Positions 1 to 10,461 are shown, counted from the first letter of the stretch. The stretch is DNA of 64,000 bases from Axinella damicornis (GCA_963931865.1 OZ007516.1:8233630-8297629); one strand, 5' to 3'. Notes: generated from the letters alone by a model not told the origin. Program-made: numbers and translations.

Positions 1-243
1 TAAATTTTGTTGTTTTGTTTGCCAGCGAAGGAGCGGATGAGGCTTGTTTCATAGGATGACTTGGCAGTTAGCATTTTGCTACGAAGAGTGTCCTCAAGCA
101 GGGAAAGTTTGTTAAATTGGTTAGAGGTTGGGTGTTTAGATACTCTTTTTCTGAGGGTGGATGCACATTTAGAAAGGTGACGAAGTTCAGGTGTAAACCA
201 ACGAGGGAACTGGTGTCTCCTGATCCTGACTTTTGGGATAAAT
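1..243 (-). mobile_element. LINE fragment, segment upstream of the reverse transcriptase (inverted)
   Basis: Read on the minus strand, this stretch has one open frame that runs off the left edge of the window. It includes the motif FPRWFTPELRHL followed by a basic, Ser/Lys-rich helix-like stretch. That pattern is typical of the linker between the endonuclease and reverse transcriptase of non-LTR retrotransposons. It abuts, head to head, a plus-strand LINE 3' fragment that starts near 250. The outer end is outside the window, so full length is unknown. No catalytic motif is visible. Confidence 0.7.
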
Positions 244-249
244 AAGTTC

Positions 250-1460
250 ATCCCAGTGTAAATCATGTTCTTGAGTGAGGACCGACCAGTAGGGAAAACA
301 TCTGAGACCTGGTACTACAATGACAACCCTCTAGAACAAGTTACATCATATCGGTACTTGGGAATCATCTTTCACCAGAATGGAATGTTCAATGAAGCTA
401 CTGAGGCATTGAGCAAGAGTGCATTGAAAGTTATAAATATGATATTTGTTATGTCTAGGGAATGTGGAGGGTTTTCGTGTGACACTCTACGCTCACTGTT
501 TACTGCACTGGTGCAACCGGTATTGGAATATGGAAGTGAAATCTGGGGTCTGAGAGAATTCCTTATAATGGAAAGGACAGTGCTCAAATATTGTAAGAAA
601 ATGCTGGGGCTGCCTTTCACGGCAACAAACAATGCAGTGTATGGAGAGACTGGACGACTCCCACTCTGGATTAGAACACAGTATTGTGTCATGAAGTTCT
701 GGAATAGATTGCATGGAGAAGTGCCTAGCTTGGTAAAGGAAGCCCTGACAGCATCCAAGCAATTGCAAACATCCTGGGCCAGTGGTGTACGGTGTCTGCT
801 ACAGATCTATGGGGTTGTGGACATAGGGAGCTCTCTGCACCTTATCCAAAAGAAAATGGAAGATACATTTGTGTGTAAATGGTATGCCGATCTTTGGAAT
901 GATGAAAGGACAGTTGGGGGAAACAAGCTGCGCACCTATCGAACTTTCAAATTCAATTTTGGATGGGAGGATTACTTGTCTGTGGTGACAAATAGAAGAC
1001 ATCGAATTGCTATGTGTAGACTGAGAGTGAGCTGCCACAACCTAAGGATAGAAACTGGGAGATATAAAAGACCTCAAATTCCAGCAGAGCAACGAATATG
1101 TCTATACTGTAACAGTGGAATGGTGGACGACGAGAAACATTTTATAACAGGCTGCAGAATCACACAGGGCTACAGAGATATTTTGTACAAAGCTGCTTCA
1201 AAAGACAACCCTGCTTTTCTAGAATTATCAGAACAAGAGAAGATGTTATTTATGTTCACCACCACCAACACCAACGTTACTAGGAAGCTATAGCTTGGTT
1301 TATATCAGAATGCTTTTCGTGCAGAATGTGTTTTACCGGCATATAAATCCTTCATTTTGTCATTTAGTCCTTATACTTGTCCGTCATTTTCTATATATAT
1401 ATGTAGCTACTGACTGATGGGCCACCTTGGGCCTCTACAAGTCATTAAAATTCATCATTA
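250..1460 (+). mobile_element. 5'-truncated LINE (non-LTR retrotransposon) 3' portion
   Basis: The frame 265-1293 encodes 342 residues of the C-terminal half of a non-LTR reverse transcriptase polyprotein. It starts just before the YLGI motif that follows the palm and continues through LVQPVLEYGSEIW, LRTYRTFK and LRIETGRY. A terminal CLYC...H...C zinc-knuckle-like pattern lies near residues 283-302. The catalytic F/YADD box is absent, so the copy is dead on arrival. A 3' tail ends in GTCATTAAAATT, the same end as the LINE at 10815-12125. The open frame suggests a fairly recent insertion. Clade not assigned. Confidence 0.85.
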
Positions 1461-1593
1461 TCTATGGGTCTGAGCACGAGACTAGTGGTTTTGCGCCGCG
1501 ATAAAATGAAGCGCGCGCCGCGTGGCTGCTAAATGTGACTGCCTCTGGAGACGGCATCTGTAGCAACGAAGTCACTGCAAGGAACAGCCTGAG
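1461..1593. other. Gap between LINE 3' end and secreted gene copy 1
   Basis: A short stretch with a GC-rich patch (GCGCGCGCCGCG near 1510). It presumably contains the promoter or 5' UTR of the gene starting at 1594; no TATA box or clear splice site could be assigned. Confidence 0.3.
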
Positions 1594-2334
1594 ATGAAAT
1601 CCTGGTTGCTGTTCATCACCCTGTTTGGGGTAATTGTTACCACTAGCGTTGAAAGTCAGACGTGCCCACAAGAATGGTTTGCCGCCGAGTACAGTATCAT
1701 CACAAACAACACGTTTCCGAGAACCGATTTTCGGCCTGATGCTAACTTCAGCTTTTTCAGAGATGTCGCGAAGTTGACACCAGAGGAAATTGATTCAACT
1801 GTTCAAAATGCAATTGATTTCTACGCTACTCGGTTCGGCCTCGATTTCTCCTCAAGTGATCCAGACGAGTTAGGTGTTCGTCGTTATCAGAATGCCACTT
1901 TCACGCCCCTCCGGTTTCCTGTGACATTTACAGCTACAGTGAATCGCTGGCTAAGAAATGCTAACACAAACTCCGTGTGCTATGCAGTTGGTATAGGTGG
2001 TCTTTTAGGTGGATTCACCGGATTTCAGATGCTTCATGGGACATATGGCGGAGAAGATGGTATTCTTGCTAATCGTGGCCACTCGCTTGGCTATGGCTAC
2101 TTCAGTATTGACGTTTGCCCCCAACAGCCACTATTGATCCAGTTTCAAACACCTATTCCTGGTCGTCCAGATCCAATTGATGGCTACAGTGTTGTCGTAT
2201 CAGACCTCTTCCATCGTACACTAGGGAGAGGACTCGAAGTAGGTGCTTCCAGGACTGTACCTCACACAGCCGATGGCAGTATCCTGCGCTTTGAGTTCCA
2301 GTCTGTTCATACCTTTCGAAATAGCCAGCCCTGA
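1594..2334 (+). CDS. Secreted protein of an unrecognised local family, copy 1 (intact)
   Basis: This single-exon frame encodes 246 residues. It begins with a clear signal peptide (Lys, then a hydrophobic core at residues 4-19, with likely cleavage near 22), so the product should be secreted. I do not recognise the family. Features shared with the copies at 3330, 9729 and 12222 are: CPQEW after the signal; F-R-D...TPEEI; QNAIDFYATRFGL; a DPDE-GVR-x-YQNAT block; TVNRWL; a conserved Cys before Tyr; LHGTYGGE; GYGYF; CPQ-x-PLLI; FHRTLG; and ADGSILR. Three Cys (about residue 24, then in NSVCY and DVCPQ) are conserved, an odd number, so an intermolecular disulfide is possible. Several N-glycosylation sequons are present (NNT, NFS, NAT). 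No catalytic motif is evident. Confidence 0.85.
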   Translation: MKSWLLFITLFGVIVTTSVESQTCPQEWFAAEYSIITNNTFPRTDFRPDANFSFFRDVAKLTPEEIDSTVQNAIDFYATRFGLDFSSSDPDELGVRRYQNATFTPLRFPVTFTATVNRWLRNANTNSVCYAVGIGGLLGGFTGFQMLHGTYGGEDGILANRGHSLGYGYFSIDVCPQQPLLIQFQTPIPGRPDPIDGYSVVVSDLFHRTLGRGLEVGASRTVPHTADGSILRFEFQSVHTFRNSQP

Positions 2335-3329
2335 GCCCTGAGTGAATAATTGGACGGTTTCTAATTTTGTGACTCCCATTGTGACTTTATTGTTAGCATA
2401 ATTTACTCCAGTGTATACCATTTTGATTTTCCCAATTTGGCTGTGTCAGTAAAACAAGTTTTATTCCCAGATTTCCACGAAACGCAGAAAGACGAAAGTG
2501 GGTCTGTCTGGTGTTCTGAGCGACATTTCTTGTCACATGGGGTGGGGGCTATACGACGTAAACAATGCACTGTTTCTGACGCCTCACTGGGGATAGACTA
2601 CTACACCGTACGGTCATAGATATAAGATATCTATGGTACGGTTTACAAGCGCTTCAGATGGCCGCAAGGTCTATTATGACAGCCGAAAACAGGCTGCGAG
2701 GCATCACTCCCACACCTTGGATACGGCCATACACGAACACGGTATACGCGCATAGCGCGTGCATCGGCAGAGATGTCACGTCGATTGTATACATGTAGCT
2801 ACACCGTGGGTATTATCCATGAGCTGCACCGTATCCTTTGCGCGGGATACGTAATGCTATTGGGAACGAGACTAGCCATGAACCAAAGGGGAGTGGCCTT
2901 CAGCGACTCGGAACAATATTAAACTTCCGTTAGCGGAGACTAGGCAGTTGGCGTGTGCAGTGCTGTGTAGAGTTGCGATTCGCGAAGTGAGAGTGATGGT
3001 TCGTAGTTTTGCTATCTAGCTAGCATATTAAACTTGGTGCATTAAGCTAATGCTAGCATCATTCAGAGAATAATAGGTGGCTCTAGTTCCGTGTTCTGCT
3101 TTAGCTACAAATTATCTTCTAGTGAGAGAATAATAGCTAAGTACCACATAATATTATGATAATAATAATACTCTTTGAACTCTAGGAATATAAGAATGGG
3201 TAGGAAGAAAAGAATAATCCATCAAGGCCTAGCTATATAGCCAACACAAGTTTGGCCCTCCAGGTAATCATGCATTGCCACTGAGCTACACTATCACACT
3301 TTTTCCTCTGCAGCCTGACTGCTGTCAGT
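2335..3329. other. Spacer between secreted copies 1 and 2
   Basis: No gene was found. It contains a short imperfect palindrome around 2600-2645 (CCGTACGGTCATAGATAT facing ATATCTATGGTACGGT) and AT-rich DNA. A good splice acceptor (TTTTTCCTCTGCAG) ends at about 3314, just before copy 2, suggesting a 5' UTR intron for that gene whose first exon I could not place. Confidence 0.4.
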
Positions 3330-4064
3330 ATGACCAACTGGATACTATTCCTCATGCTCTTTGGAGTGATTGCTACCACCAGTGTTGTGGGTCAGGCATC
3401 ACAGTGTCCACCAGAATGGTTTGGCGTTCAGTTCAATGTATTCGCTAACACAACGTTTCCTGCCGCTGTTTTTGGGCCTGATATCAACTTCACCTTTTAT
3501 AGAGATATCTTAAAGTTTACACCCGAGGAAATCGAAAGGGAAACTCAAAATGCTATTGATTTCTTTAGTACTCGATATGGCCTCAACTTTTCGTCTGACC
3601 CAGATGAACACGGTGTTCGCCATTATCAGAATGCTACCATCATGCCATTGCGATTCCCTTCATCATCTGCAACCACAGTGAACCGTTGGTTGAAGAATGG
3701 CAACACAAAGTCCATATGTTATGAAATCCATTCTGGAGGATTCGTGCTCGGATTTGCTGGACAGCAGACGCTGCATGGAACTTACGGTGGTGAAGAGGGA
3801 ATACCTGTGCCAGATAAGGGTGGTGGTGCTGGGTATGGCTACTACAGAATTGAGATTTGTCCTCAGAGGCCACTTTTGATCCGATTTGAGAACCCTGTTC
3901 CAGGCTACCCTCATGCAGTAGATCAGTATTACACAATAAAATCTGACATTTTTCACCGCACACTGGGGCAAGGAATTGAACTTGGTGCAGCCAAATTTGT
4001 TCCTCACAATGCAGATGGCAGTATCTTGCGTTATGAGTATCAAACCATAATGACATTTGACTGA
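3330..4064 (+). CDS. Secreted protein of an unrecognised local family, copy 2 (intact)
   Basis: This frame encodes 244 residues with a strong signal peptide (hydrophobic core at about residues 4-20). It matches copy 1 across its whole length, including CPPEWF, FTPEEIE, QNAIDFF, DPDEHGVR, TVNRWL, LHGTYGGEEGI, GYGYY, CPQRPLLIRF, FHRTLGQG and NADGSILRYE. The three Cys positions are conserved. A polypyrimidine tract and CTGCAG acceptor lie about 16 bases before the ATG, so the whole coding region appears to be one exon after a 5' UTR intron. It is a tandem neighbour of copy 1 in the same orientation, about 1 kb apart, which implies local duplication. Function unknown; secretion is inferred from the signal peptide only. 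Confidence 0.85.
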   Translation: MTNWILFLMLFGVIATTSVVGQASQCPPEWFGVQFNVFANTTFPAAVFGPDINFTFYRDILKFTPEEIERETQNAIDFFSTRYGLNFSSDPDEHGVRHYQNATIMPLRFPSSSATTVNRWLKNGNTKSICYEIHSGGFVLGFAGQQTLHGTYGGEEGIPVPDKGGGAGYGYYRIEICPQRPLLIRFENPVPGYPHAVDQYYTIKSDIFHRTLGQGIELGAAKFVPHNADGSILRYEYQTIMTFD

Positions 4065-4719
4065 CATCATAATAATTTGTAACTGTTATCATTTATGCTA
4101 CTATAGCCATATTGTGTTGCATGATGGTAATTATAATAACATGTTGTTTTTTTTGACACATGTTGCCCACATTAGCCTTCTAACACTCTAGGCTTCTTTG
4201 TGCATACATAGTGCTCCAATCCGTTTCCTCGTTTCCTTGTTCATGCTGGGTTTAATAAACGCTGCCTTTGATCAGTGGCCGCCCTCGAATAGAAGCCGCA
4301 GTGATGAAATAAGTAGTAACCACAGTGTTTGATCACAGAAATACGAAGGCCAGATCTGATATGGTATAGGGAATCAGATTCTACCCAGGCAAAGTTGATC
4401 AGGGCTATAAACAGTGCACTGTTGGGCTGCAAATGTTGATTTCCAAGAGTGATTTTAAGGAAGTATAGGTTGGAAGGAGTGTAGAGAGTTCAAAAGAATC
4501 TATTCACTCTTTAAATTAACGCTGTATGTTTTCATGTAGATAACCTCAAAAGACGTGGTAGCCTCCATCTCTGTAGCTATAGACATTGAAGAGGTAGGTC
4601 AATATGTGCAACGGTTTCTACAAACTGTTTGTGACAGTACGTTACCATCTGTATGCTATATGGTAACATACTGTCACGAATTGCTATGGCAATGACTGCT
4701 CCTTACACATGTTGGTCAC
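4065..4719. other. Intergenic DNA
   Basis: No gene or clear repeat was recognised. AT-rich patches follow copy 2. A weak inverted pair (ACTGTTTGTGACAGTACGTTACC near 4623 and GGTAACATACTGTCACGAA near 4661) could form a short hairpin. Confidence 0.3.
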
Positions 4720-5110
4720 CACCAGTGTTGCACTAGCTTTGGGTTGGACGCAGCTGTAGTATTATGTGTTAATGTGCTATGTATTGGTAGGGGCTAATGT
4801 GTGAACCCTCACTCTTGGTGTGATATTTCGTCTAGGAGTTTTTGTGCATACAAGTCATGTCACTGGTGGTCACCACCAACAGATGTCCCATTATTCCCAC
4901 AGGGTTTGGATAGAGCACACAAATAGCAGTATGAAAACACCTTATTCTGTTGCTATGGCAATGAATGCTCCTTACACATGTTGGTCCAATGGGATGTAGA
5001 TGTACAGGTGCCTATGGCATTTTTGGTTGAGCATATACAACAGATCAGAATTTAATTTTATTCACTCACCACCATAAGGTGGAGTATGATTTGCCCAGCC
5101 TTTAGCTACA
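4720..5110 (+). repeat. Partial, degenerate copy of the 5.4-9.2 kb repeat
   Basis: It contains the blocks GGTGTGATATTTCGTCTAGG, TTTTTGTGCATACAAGTCATG and TGGTCACCACCAACAGATGT, which recur at 6935-7010 and 8950-9020. It also has the TATGATTTGCCCAGCC block found at 7030 and 9105. Diverged and incomplete. No coding function seen. Confidence 0.65.
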
Positions 5111-5371
5111 CATTGAATGATGAGTGTGGATTGATATTGTGGACAATTTGTCTACAACACCTTGAAAGGAGCTTAACTATGCAATTAGTGAATAATGCCA
5201 TGGCCAAGCCCAAATCATCTGAGCTCAGCTTGTGCAAGTTGCTGGATGTGTGAGATGCTGTTGGCAAGCCCATTGTAACATCAATAGTTGTATTGACACC
5301 TGCACTCACAGCTAGGGAGTTGGGACTCAGGGAGTTGGGAAAGACATCCAGAGTATTGTTGGCATTGGTTA

Positions 5372-7145
5372 TGGTGGTGACCACAAGTGACATGACTTGT
5401 ATGCACAAAAACTCCTAGATGAAATATCACACCTAGAGTGAGTAAGGTTCACACATTAGCACATTAACTACTGTAACAGCTGTGTCCGGTGCAACATTGC
5501 CAACATGTGTAAGGAGCAGTCACCATAGCAACAGAATGGATTTAGGCCAAAAATGATTCATATACTGCTGTTTGTGTGCTCTCTATCTCCCACCCAAATC
5601 TGGTAGGAATATCTGTTGGTTGTGTCTGATTGACTGAGAATCTCATGATTAGCTCCAGCAGCATGGGTGAACAGGTAGAGAGTCTCAGATAAGTAGCTAT
5701 ACTATCTAGTGGGAAAATCCAAATAGGTGCAGCATCTGTTACAAAGCTATAGGTAGGCCTAGCCTCGTACACAGAGCCTGGGTACGAGGCTATAGTTAGG
5801 CCATGCTTGCAGGGAAGGGATGTAAGTGCAAAGCCCTCAGCTTTCTTATGACTTTCCGTATTCCAGATAAAACCTGAGGAACTCTATATCATGGACGAGT
5901 GACAAACATCCCAGTTCTCCAAAGTTTCTCAATCGCATGCAAGGAGTCGGCATTTAGTAACATCAATAGTTGTATTGACACCTGCACTCACAGCTAGGGA
6001 GTTGGGACTCAGGGAGTTGGGAGAGACATCCAGAGTATTGTTGGCATTGGTTATGGCAATCCCAAGAAATTGCAGCACTCAGTCTACAATAGTAAGCGTC
6101 GTGTGATGCCATCATGCTTGTATCATGGCTCATGTGGAATACTCTACCAATGCAATAAGTACATTACACCATGAATATTCCATCATGCCATAACTAATTA
6201 TAATGAATTATGAGAGGTACATATTATTGACTAGCTAATTGCATAAGACAACCTGCAAAGGCAACTGGCCCAGATCATCTCACTAACAGTCTTGGAACAT
6301 CTGCAAGGTCACTAGCTACAATGCAACTATACTCTGGATGTCTTTCCCAACTCCCTGAGTCCCAACTCCCTAGCTGTGAGTGCAGGTGTCAATACAACTA
6401 TTGATGTTACTAAATGCCGACTCCTTGCATGCGATTGAGAAACTTTGGAGAACTGGGATGTTTGTCACTCGTCCATGATATAGAGTTCCTCAGGTTTTGT
6501 CTGGAATACGGAAGTCATAAGAAAGCTGAGGGCTTTGCACTTACATCCCTTCCCTGCAAGCATGGCCTAACTATAGCCTCGTACCCAGGCTCTGTGTACG
6601 AGGCTAGGCCTAACTATAGCTTTGTAACAGATGCTGCACCTATTTGGATTCCCACTAGATAGTATAGCTACTTATCTGAGACTCCCTACCTGTTTACCCA
6701 TGCTGCTGGAGCTAATCATGAAATTCTCAGTCAATCAGACACAACCAACAGATATTCCTACCAGATTTGGGTGGGAGATAGAGAGCACACAAACAGCAGT
6801 ATATGAACCCTTTGTGGCCTAAATCCATTCTGTTGCTATGGTGACTGCTCCTTACAGATGTTGGCAATGTTGCGGACACAGCTGTTACAGTAGTATTATG
6901 TGTTAATGTGCTAATGTGTGAACCTTACTCACTCTAGGTGTGATATTTCATCTAGGAGTTTTTGTGCATACAAGTCATGTCACTTGTGGTCACCACCAAC
7001 AGATGTCACACTAATTTATCTTGGGCGTATACATGATTTGCCCAGCCTTCCTACACAGATAATGACACCAAGTCTGATCATTCATGCTCACACTTACCAA
7101 GTCGACTCTTTGTACACACCTTCCACTCTCACCTTTGGAATACCT
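5372..7145. repeat. Long palindromic repeat (arms about 650 bp)
   Basis: The left arm (about 5372-6045) is the reverse complement of the right arm (about 6333-7000), separated by about 290 bp of unique DNA. Landmarks: AGGGAGTTGGGACTCAGGG at about 5995 against CCCTGAGTCCCAACTCCCT at about 6353, and CACAAAAACTCCTAGATGAA at about 5403 against TTCATCTAGGAGTTTTTGTG at about 6948. The right side continues to 7145, where it abuts the oxidase fragment. A direct copy of the right arm lies at 8340-9212. Arms are near identical, so the structure is recent or maintained by conversion. Confidence 0.85.
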
Positions 7146-7146
7146 T

Positions 7147-7470
7147 GATACCGTGACTGTACCATCGGGTGGATATGCTGTCATCCAGTTCGTGGCCGAC
7201 AATCCTGGATACTGGATCATGCATTGCCATGTTGAAACTCACACGCTTGAAGGGATGGCAGTTGTCAAAAATGAAACACACGCACAGCAGACACCACCAC
7301 CGTGTGGAATGCGTACCTGTGGCAACTTTAGCTTTGGGCTCGAGGAATTCTATGACATTATCCAGCACCCAGGTCCAATTGAAAATCCTGATCGATGTGA
7401 CGCTGGTAGTGTGTTGAAAGCTGTTGCAATCTTGGTCCTTCTGTCTGTGATGCTGTCATTTCTAATGTGA
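7147..7470 (+). pseudogene. Multicopper oxidase (laccase/hephaestin-like) C-terminal fragment
   Basis: This frame encodes about 107 residues that match the end of the third cupredoxin domain of multicopper oxidases. DTVTVPSGGYAVIQF is followed by NPGYWIMHCHVETHTLEGM. The HCH-x3-H-x4-M motif carries type 1/type 3 copper ligands, with Met as the axial residue. A Cys-containing linker with N-glycosylation sequons follows, then a hydrophobic end (AVAILVLLSVMLSFLM) that could be a GPI signal or membrane anchor. Upstream coding sequence is missing: homology stops at 7146, exactly where the repeat shared with 8340-9212 ends, and no splice acceptor is visible there. I read it as a last-exon remnant cut by the repeat. 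A spliced exon of a living gene is less likely. Confidence 0.75.
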
Positions 7471-7947
7471 TTGATGACAGAATGGCTGGACTAGTTTAGT
7501 ACTAGTGACTGCATGCATTTAGTGATCGCATAGAGAGTAGCAACTTAGCTAGCACCCAATGGTTGTTCATGCATTCAGATGGCTTGTTAGGAACTGCATT
7601 AGTTGTGTATACATTTGACTAGTACTTGTGCTTTAATAGTGCTGCATTGCTTGACACACTAATGTGGTTTGGCTAAATGAGTTTCGTGAATCTCTGTCAC
7701 CTGTATATTGAGCATGATATTATGTATAAACAATGTCTACAGTGGTATAGGCTATACTGCTGCATTCTGAAATTAGGAATGCAGAAAAAGCCCTATAATT
7801 ATACTGATCAGGAATGCAGAAAAAGCCCTATAATTATACTGATCATCGGCTGCATGATTTTAACCTGTTGCAGGTGCCCATACATGTAACTTGCCTGACA
7901 ACATATTGGAATGTGGTACCCTCAGTCCAATGGACCATTTTCCGCTG
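7471..7947. other. Intergenic DNA with a short tandem duplication
   Basis: No gene was found. A roughly 35-bp unit (AATGCAGAAAAAGCCCTATA plus AATTATACTGATC) occurs twice in tandem at about 7776-7845. Confidence 0.5.
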
Positions 7948-8114
7948 ATGTCACTTCCTGTGTACTAATTAATCAACATTGTTGCACTGCCCTGATTTTC
8001 ACTTAGAATGTACTGTATGAGGTTCGTGGATGATATCTCAAGTTTGAGTGCATTAGCTCGTTGGGTACAGGAGTTATGAGCTAGCGAAATTTGTCCATTT
8101 CCCATAGAGAATGT

Positions 8115-8153
<39 letters not shown>

Positions 8154-8338
8154 AAAAGTTGCCCCCCATAATACATTCTCTATGGGAAATAGACAAACTT
8201 GACTGGTACGTAACTCTGGAAAACAACAAGCTAATGCACTCAAACTTGAGCTATCATCTAAGCATCTCGTACAGTATATTCTAGGTGAAAATCAGGGCAA
8301 TCCAGCAATGCCGATTAATTAGTACACAGGAAGTGACA
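7948..8338. mobile_element. Foldback (MITE-like) element with central poly-G
   Basis: The two halves are inverted copies: GTCACTTCCTGTGTACTAAT at 7949 against ATTAGTACACAGGAAGTGAC at 8318, and CCCATAGAGAATGTATT against AATACATTCTCTATGGG around a central run of about 33 G. The whole forms one imperfect hairpin of about 390 bp with no coding capacity. Superfamily not determined. Confidence 0.75.
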
Positions 8339-8339
8339 A

Positions 8340-9212
8340 CGATACTCTGGATGTCTCTCCCAACTCCCTGAGTCCCAACTCCCTAGCTGTGAGTGCAGGT
8401 GTCAATACAACTATTGATGTTACTAAATGCCGACTCCTTGCATGCGATTGAGAAACTTTGGAGAACTGGGATGTTTGTCACTCGTCCATGATATAGAGTT
8501 CCTCAGGTTTTATCTGGAATACGGAAAGTCATAAGAAAGCTGAGGGCTTTGCACTTACATCCCTTCCCTGCAAGCATGGCCTAACTATAGCCTCGTACCC
8601 AGGCTCTGTGTACGAGGCTAGGCCTAACTATAGCTTTGTAACAGATGCTGCACCTATTTGGATTCCCACTAGATAGTATAGCTACTTATCTGAGACTCCC
8701 TACCTGTTTACCCATGCTGCTGGAGCTAATCATGAGATTCTCAGTCAATCAGACACAACCAACAGATATTCCTACCAGATTTGGGTGGGAGATAGAGAGC
8801 ACACAAACAGCAGTATATGAATCCTTTTTGGCCTAAATCCATTCTGTTGCTATGGTGACTGCTCCTTACAGATGTTGGCAATGTTGCGGACACAGCTGTT
8901 ACAGTAGTATTATGTGTTAATGTGCTAATGTGTGAACCTTACTCACTCTAGGTGTGATATTTCATCTAGGAGTTTTTGTGCATACAAGTCATGTCACTGG
9001 TGGTCACCACCAACAGATGTCACACTAATTTTTCTTGAGCGTATACAACAGGTCAGAATTTCAGTTTTATTCACACACCACCATATAAGGTGCATGTATG
9101 ATTTGCCCAGCCTTCCTACACAGATAATGATGCCAAGTCTGATCATTCATGCTCACACTTACCAAGTCGACTCTTTGTACACACCTTCCACTCTCACCTT
9201 TGGAATACCTTG
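8340..9212 (+). repeat. Direct copy of the right arm of the 5.4-7.1 kb palindrome
   Basis: It repeats 6333-7145 almost base for base, from CTCTGGATGTCTCTCCCAAC to the end block CACCTTTGGAATACCTT. An extra stretch at about 9035-9100 is missing from the right arm but present near 5040 in the partial copy. After 9212 it leads into unrelated DNA, which defines the repeat edge seen at 7145. Confidence 0.85.
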
Positions 9213-9214
9213 TT

Positions 9215-9650
9215 GCATTACATCCCTAGCTCATTTCGCCTACTTTCATTTTGCCTATACTCTTATTTTGCCTACTCCCATTTCGCCTACTAAGTGTCAT
9301 TTTGCCTACTCCAAAATAATTTACAGGTTAGCTAGTGTGAGCAGATACACATGAAAGCTCAAAATCTGAAAGCACCACAGTCCACAACTGGGGAGAAGGC
9401 GGAGCTCTTCTGCCTTCTCCCAAAGGTCCTCTGATAGGTATCTCTTGCTCCTTGCTCATTGTATTTGAAAACTGAACTTAGCTACTGACCTTTGAGATCG
9501 ACCTCGAAGTTTTCTCTTGGTATAGATAGGTAGCCATACATGCTTGATTTGTTGAGTAGGCAAAATGACACCATTGATTTTCAGTAGGCGAAATGAGAGT
9601 AGGCAAAATGAGAGTAGGCAAAATGAGAGTAGGCAAAATGAGACTAGCCC
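9215..9650. mobile_element. Foldback element with CATTTTGCCTACT repeats at both ends
   Basis: The left end carries four or five diverged copies of CATTT(T/C)GCCTACT. The right end carries the reverse complement AGTAGGCAAAATGAG in tandem (9565-9640). Outer ends CTAGCTCATTTCGCCTAC and GTAGGCAAAATGAGACTAG face each other. Subterminal tandem repeats plus terminal inversion resemble foldback transposons. No ORF inside. Confidence 0.6.
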
Positions 9651-9728
9651 CTTTATGATATCAAAATAAGGTTACATTAATAGCATGTCTAAACGTTTTT
9701 AACCAACATGAAATCAACACTAAAATTG

Positions 9729-10461
9729 TCAGGGTTCAATCTTAGGAAAGTGGAGGACGACACGAAATTCATACCGTAGAATGCTGCCATCTGCTGACTC
9801 AATGGTAGTCTTGGATGTACCAAGGGCAAGTCCCTCCCCAAGTGTACGGTGAAAGACATCTTCTTTTATGACTGAGTAGCCATTTATTGGTTCAAATCGA
9901 TCAGGAATTGTATTTTCAAATCGGATCAAGAGTGGTTCTTGGGGACAAACGTCAATAACAAAGTAGCCATAGCCAAGACCATCATTACTGCTGGCAAGGA
10001 TTCCCTGTTCACCACCATATGTTCCATAAAGGATTTGATCTGCATTGAATCTGATTATATATCCACCTGTACGAACTGGATAGCATGTTGACCTTGTGCT
10101 GCCAGACTTTAACCAACTGTTCACAGTAGCTGTAAAGGTCACGGGGAAATTGACCGGAGAAAAGGTGGTGTTCTGGAAACTGCGGACACCGAATTCGTCA
10201 GGTTCTGAGGAGTAATCAAGACCGAATCGAGTGGCATAGAAATCAATTGCGTTTTGAAGATCTGCTTCAATTTCTTGAGGGGTAAATCTGGCAATTTCTC
10301 GGAGAAATGTGTAGTCAGTATCAGGCCCAGCATCAACAGCAGCAAATGTGTTGTTTGAGATGACGCTAAACTCAGCGGCAAACCATAATTTCCTGCGGAC
10401 ACATTTGGCCCATAACACTGGTGGAGGCAATGACCCCAAGCAGTATGATGAATGTCTTCAT
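9729..10461 (-). pseudogene. Secreted family copy 3, frameshifted near the mature N-terminus
   Basis: The minus-strand frame 9729-10439 carries the family body: F-x-E-x-x-x-x-NNTF, QNAIDFYATRFGL, EPDEFGVR, TVNSWL, LYGTYGGEQGI, GYGYF, CPQEPLLIRF, FHRTLGEG and SADGSILRYE. The natural start is an ATG at 10461-10459, which opens a signal peptide (MKTFIILLG...) in another frame. The two frames part around 10385-10392, where about four extra bases relative to copies 1 and 2 lie between the CPQE codons and the Trp codon. As assembled it cannot make the full protein: probably a recent pseudogene, or an assembly or allelic indel. The rest of the frame has no further stops, so the break is recent. Confidence 0.75.

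Noticed and set aside
3640..4092. 150-codon minus-strand frame opposite secreted copy 2
   Set aside because: Shadow of the real plus-strand gene; no family similarity to the other copies on that strand.
7965..8243. Frame with a poly-proline centre
   Set aside because: Comes from the poly-G centre of a foldback element.
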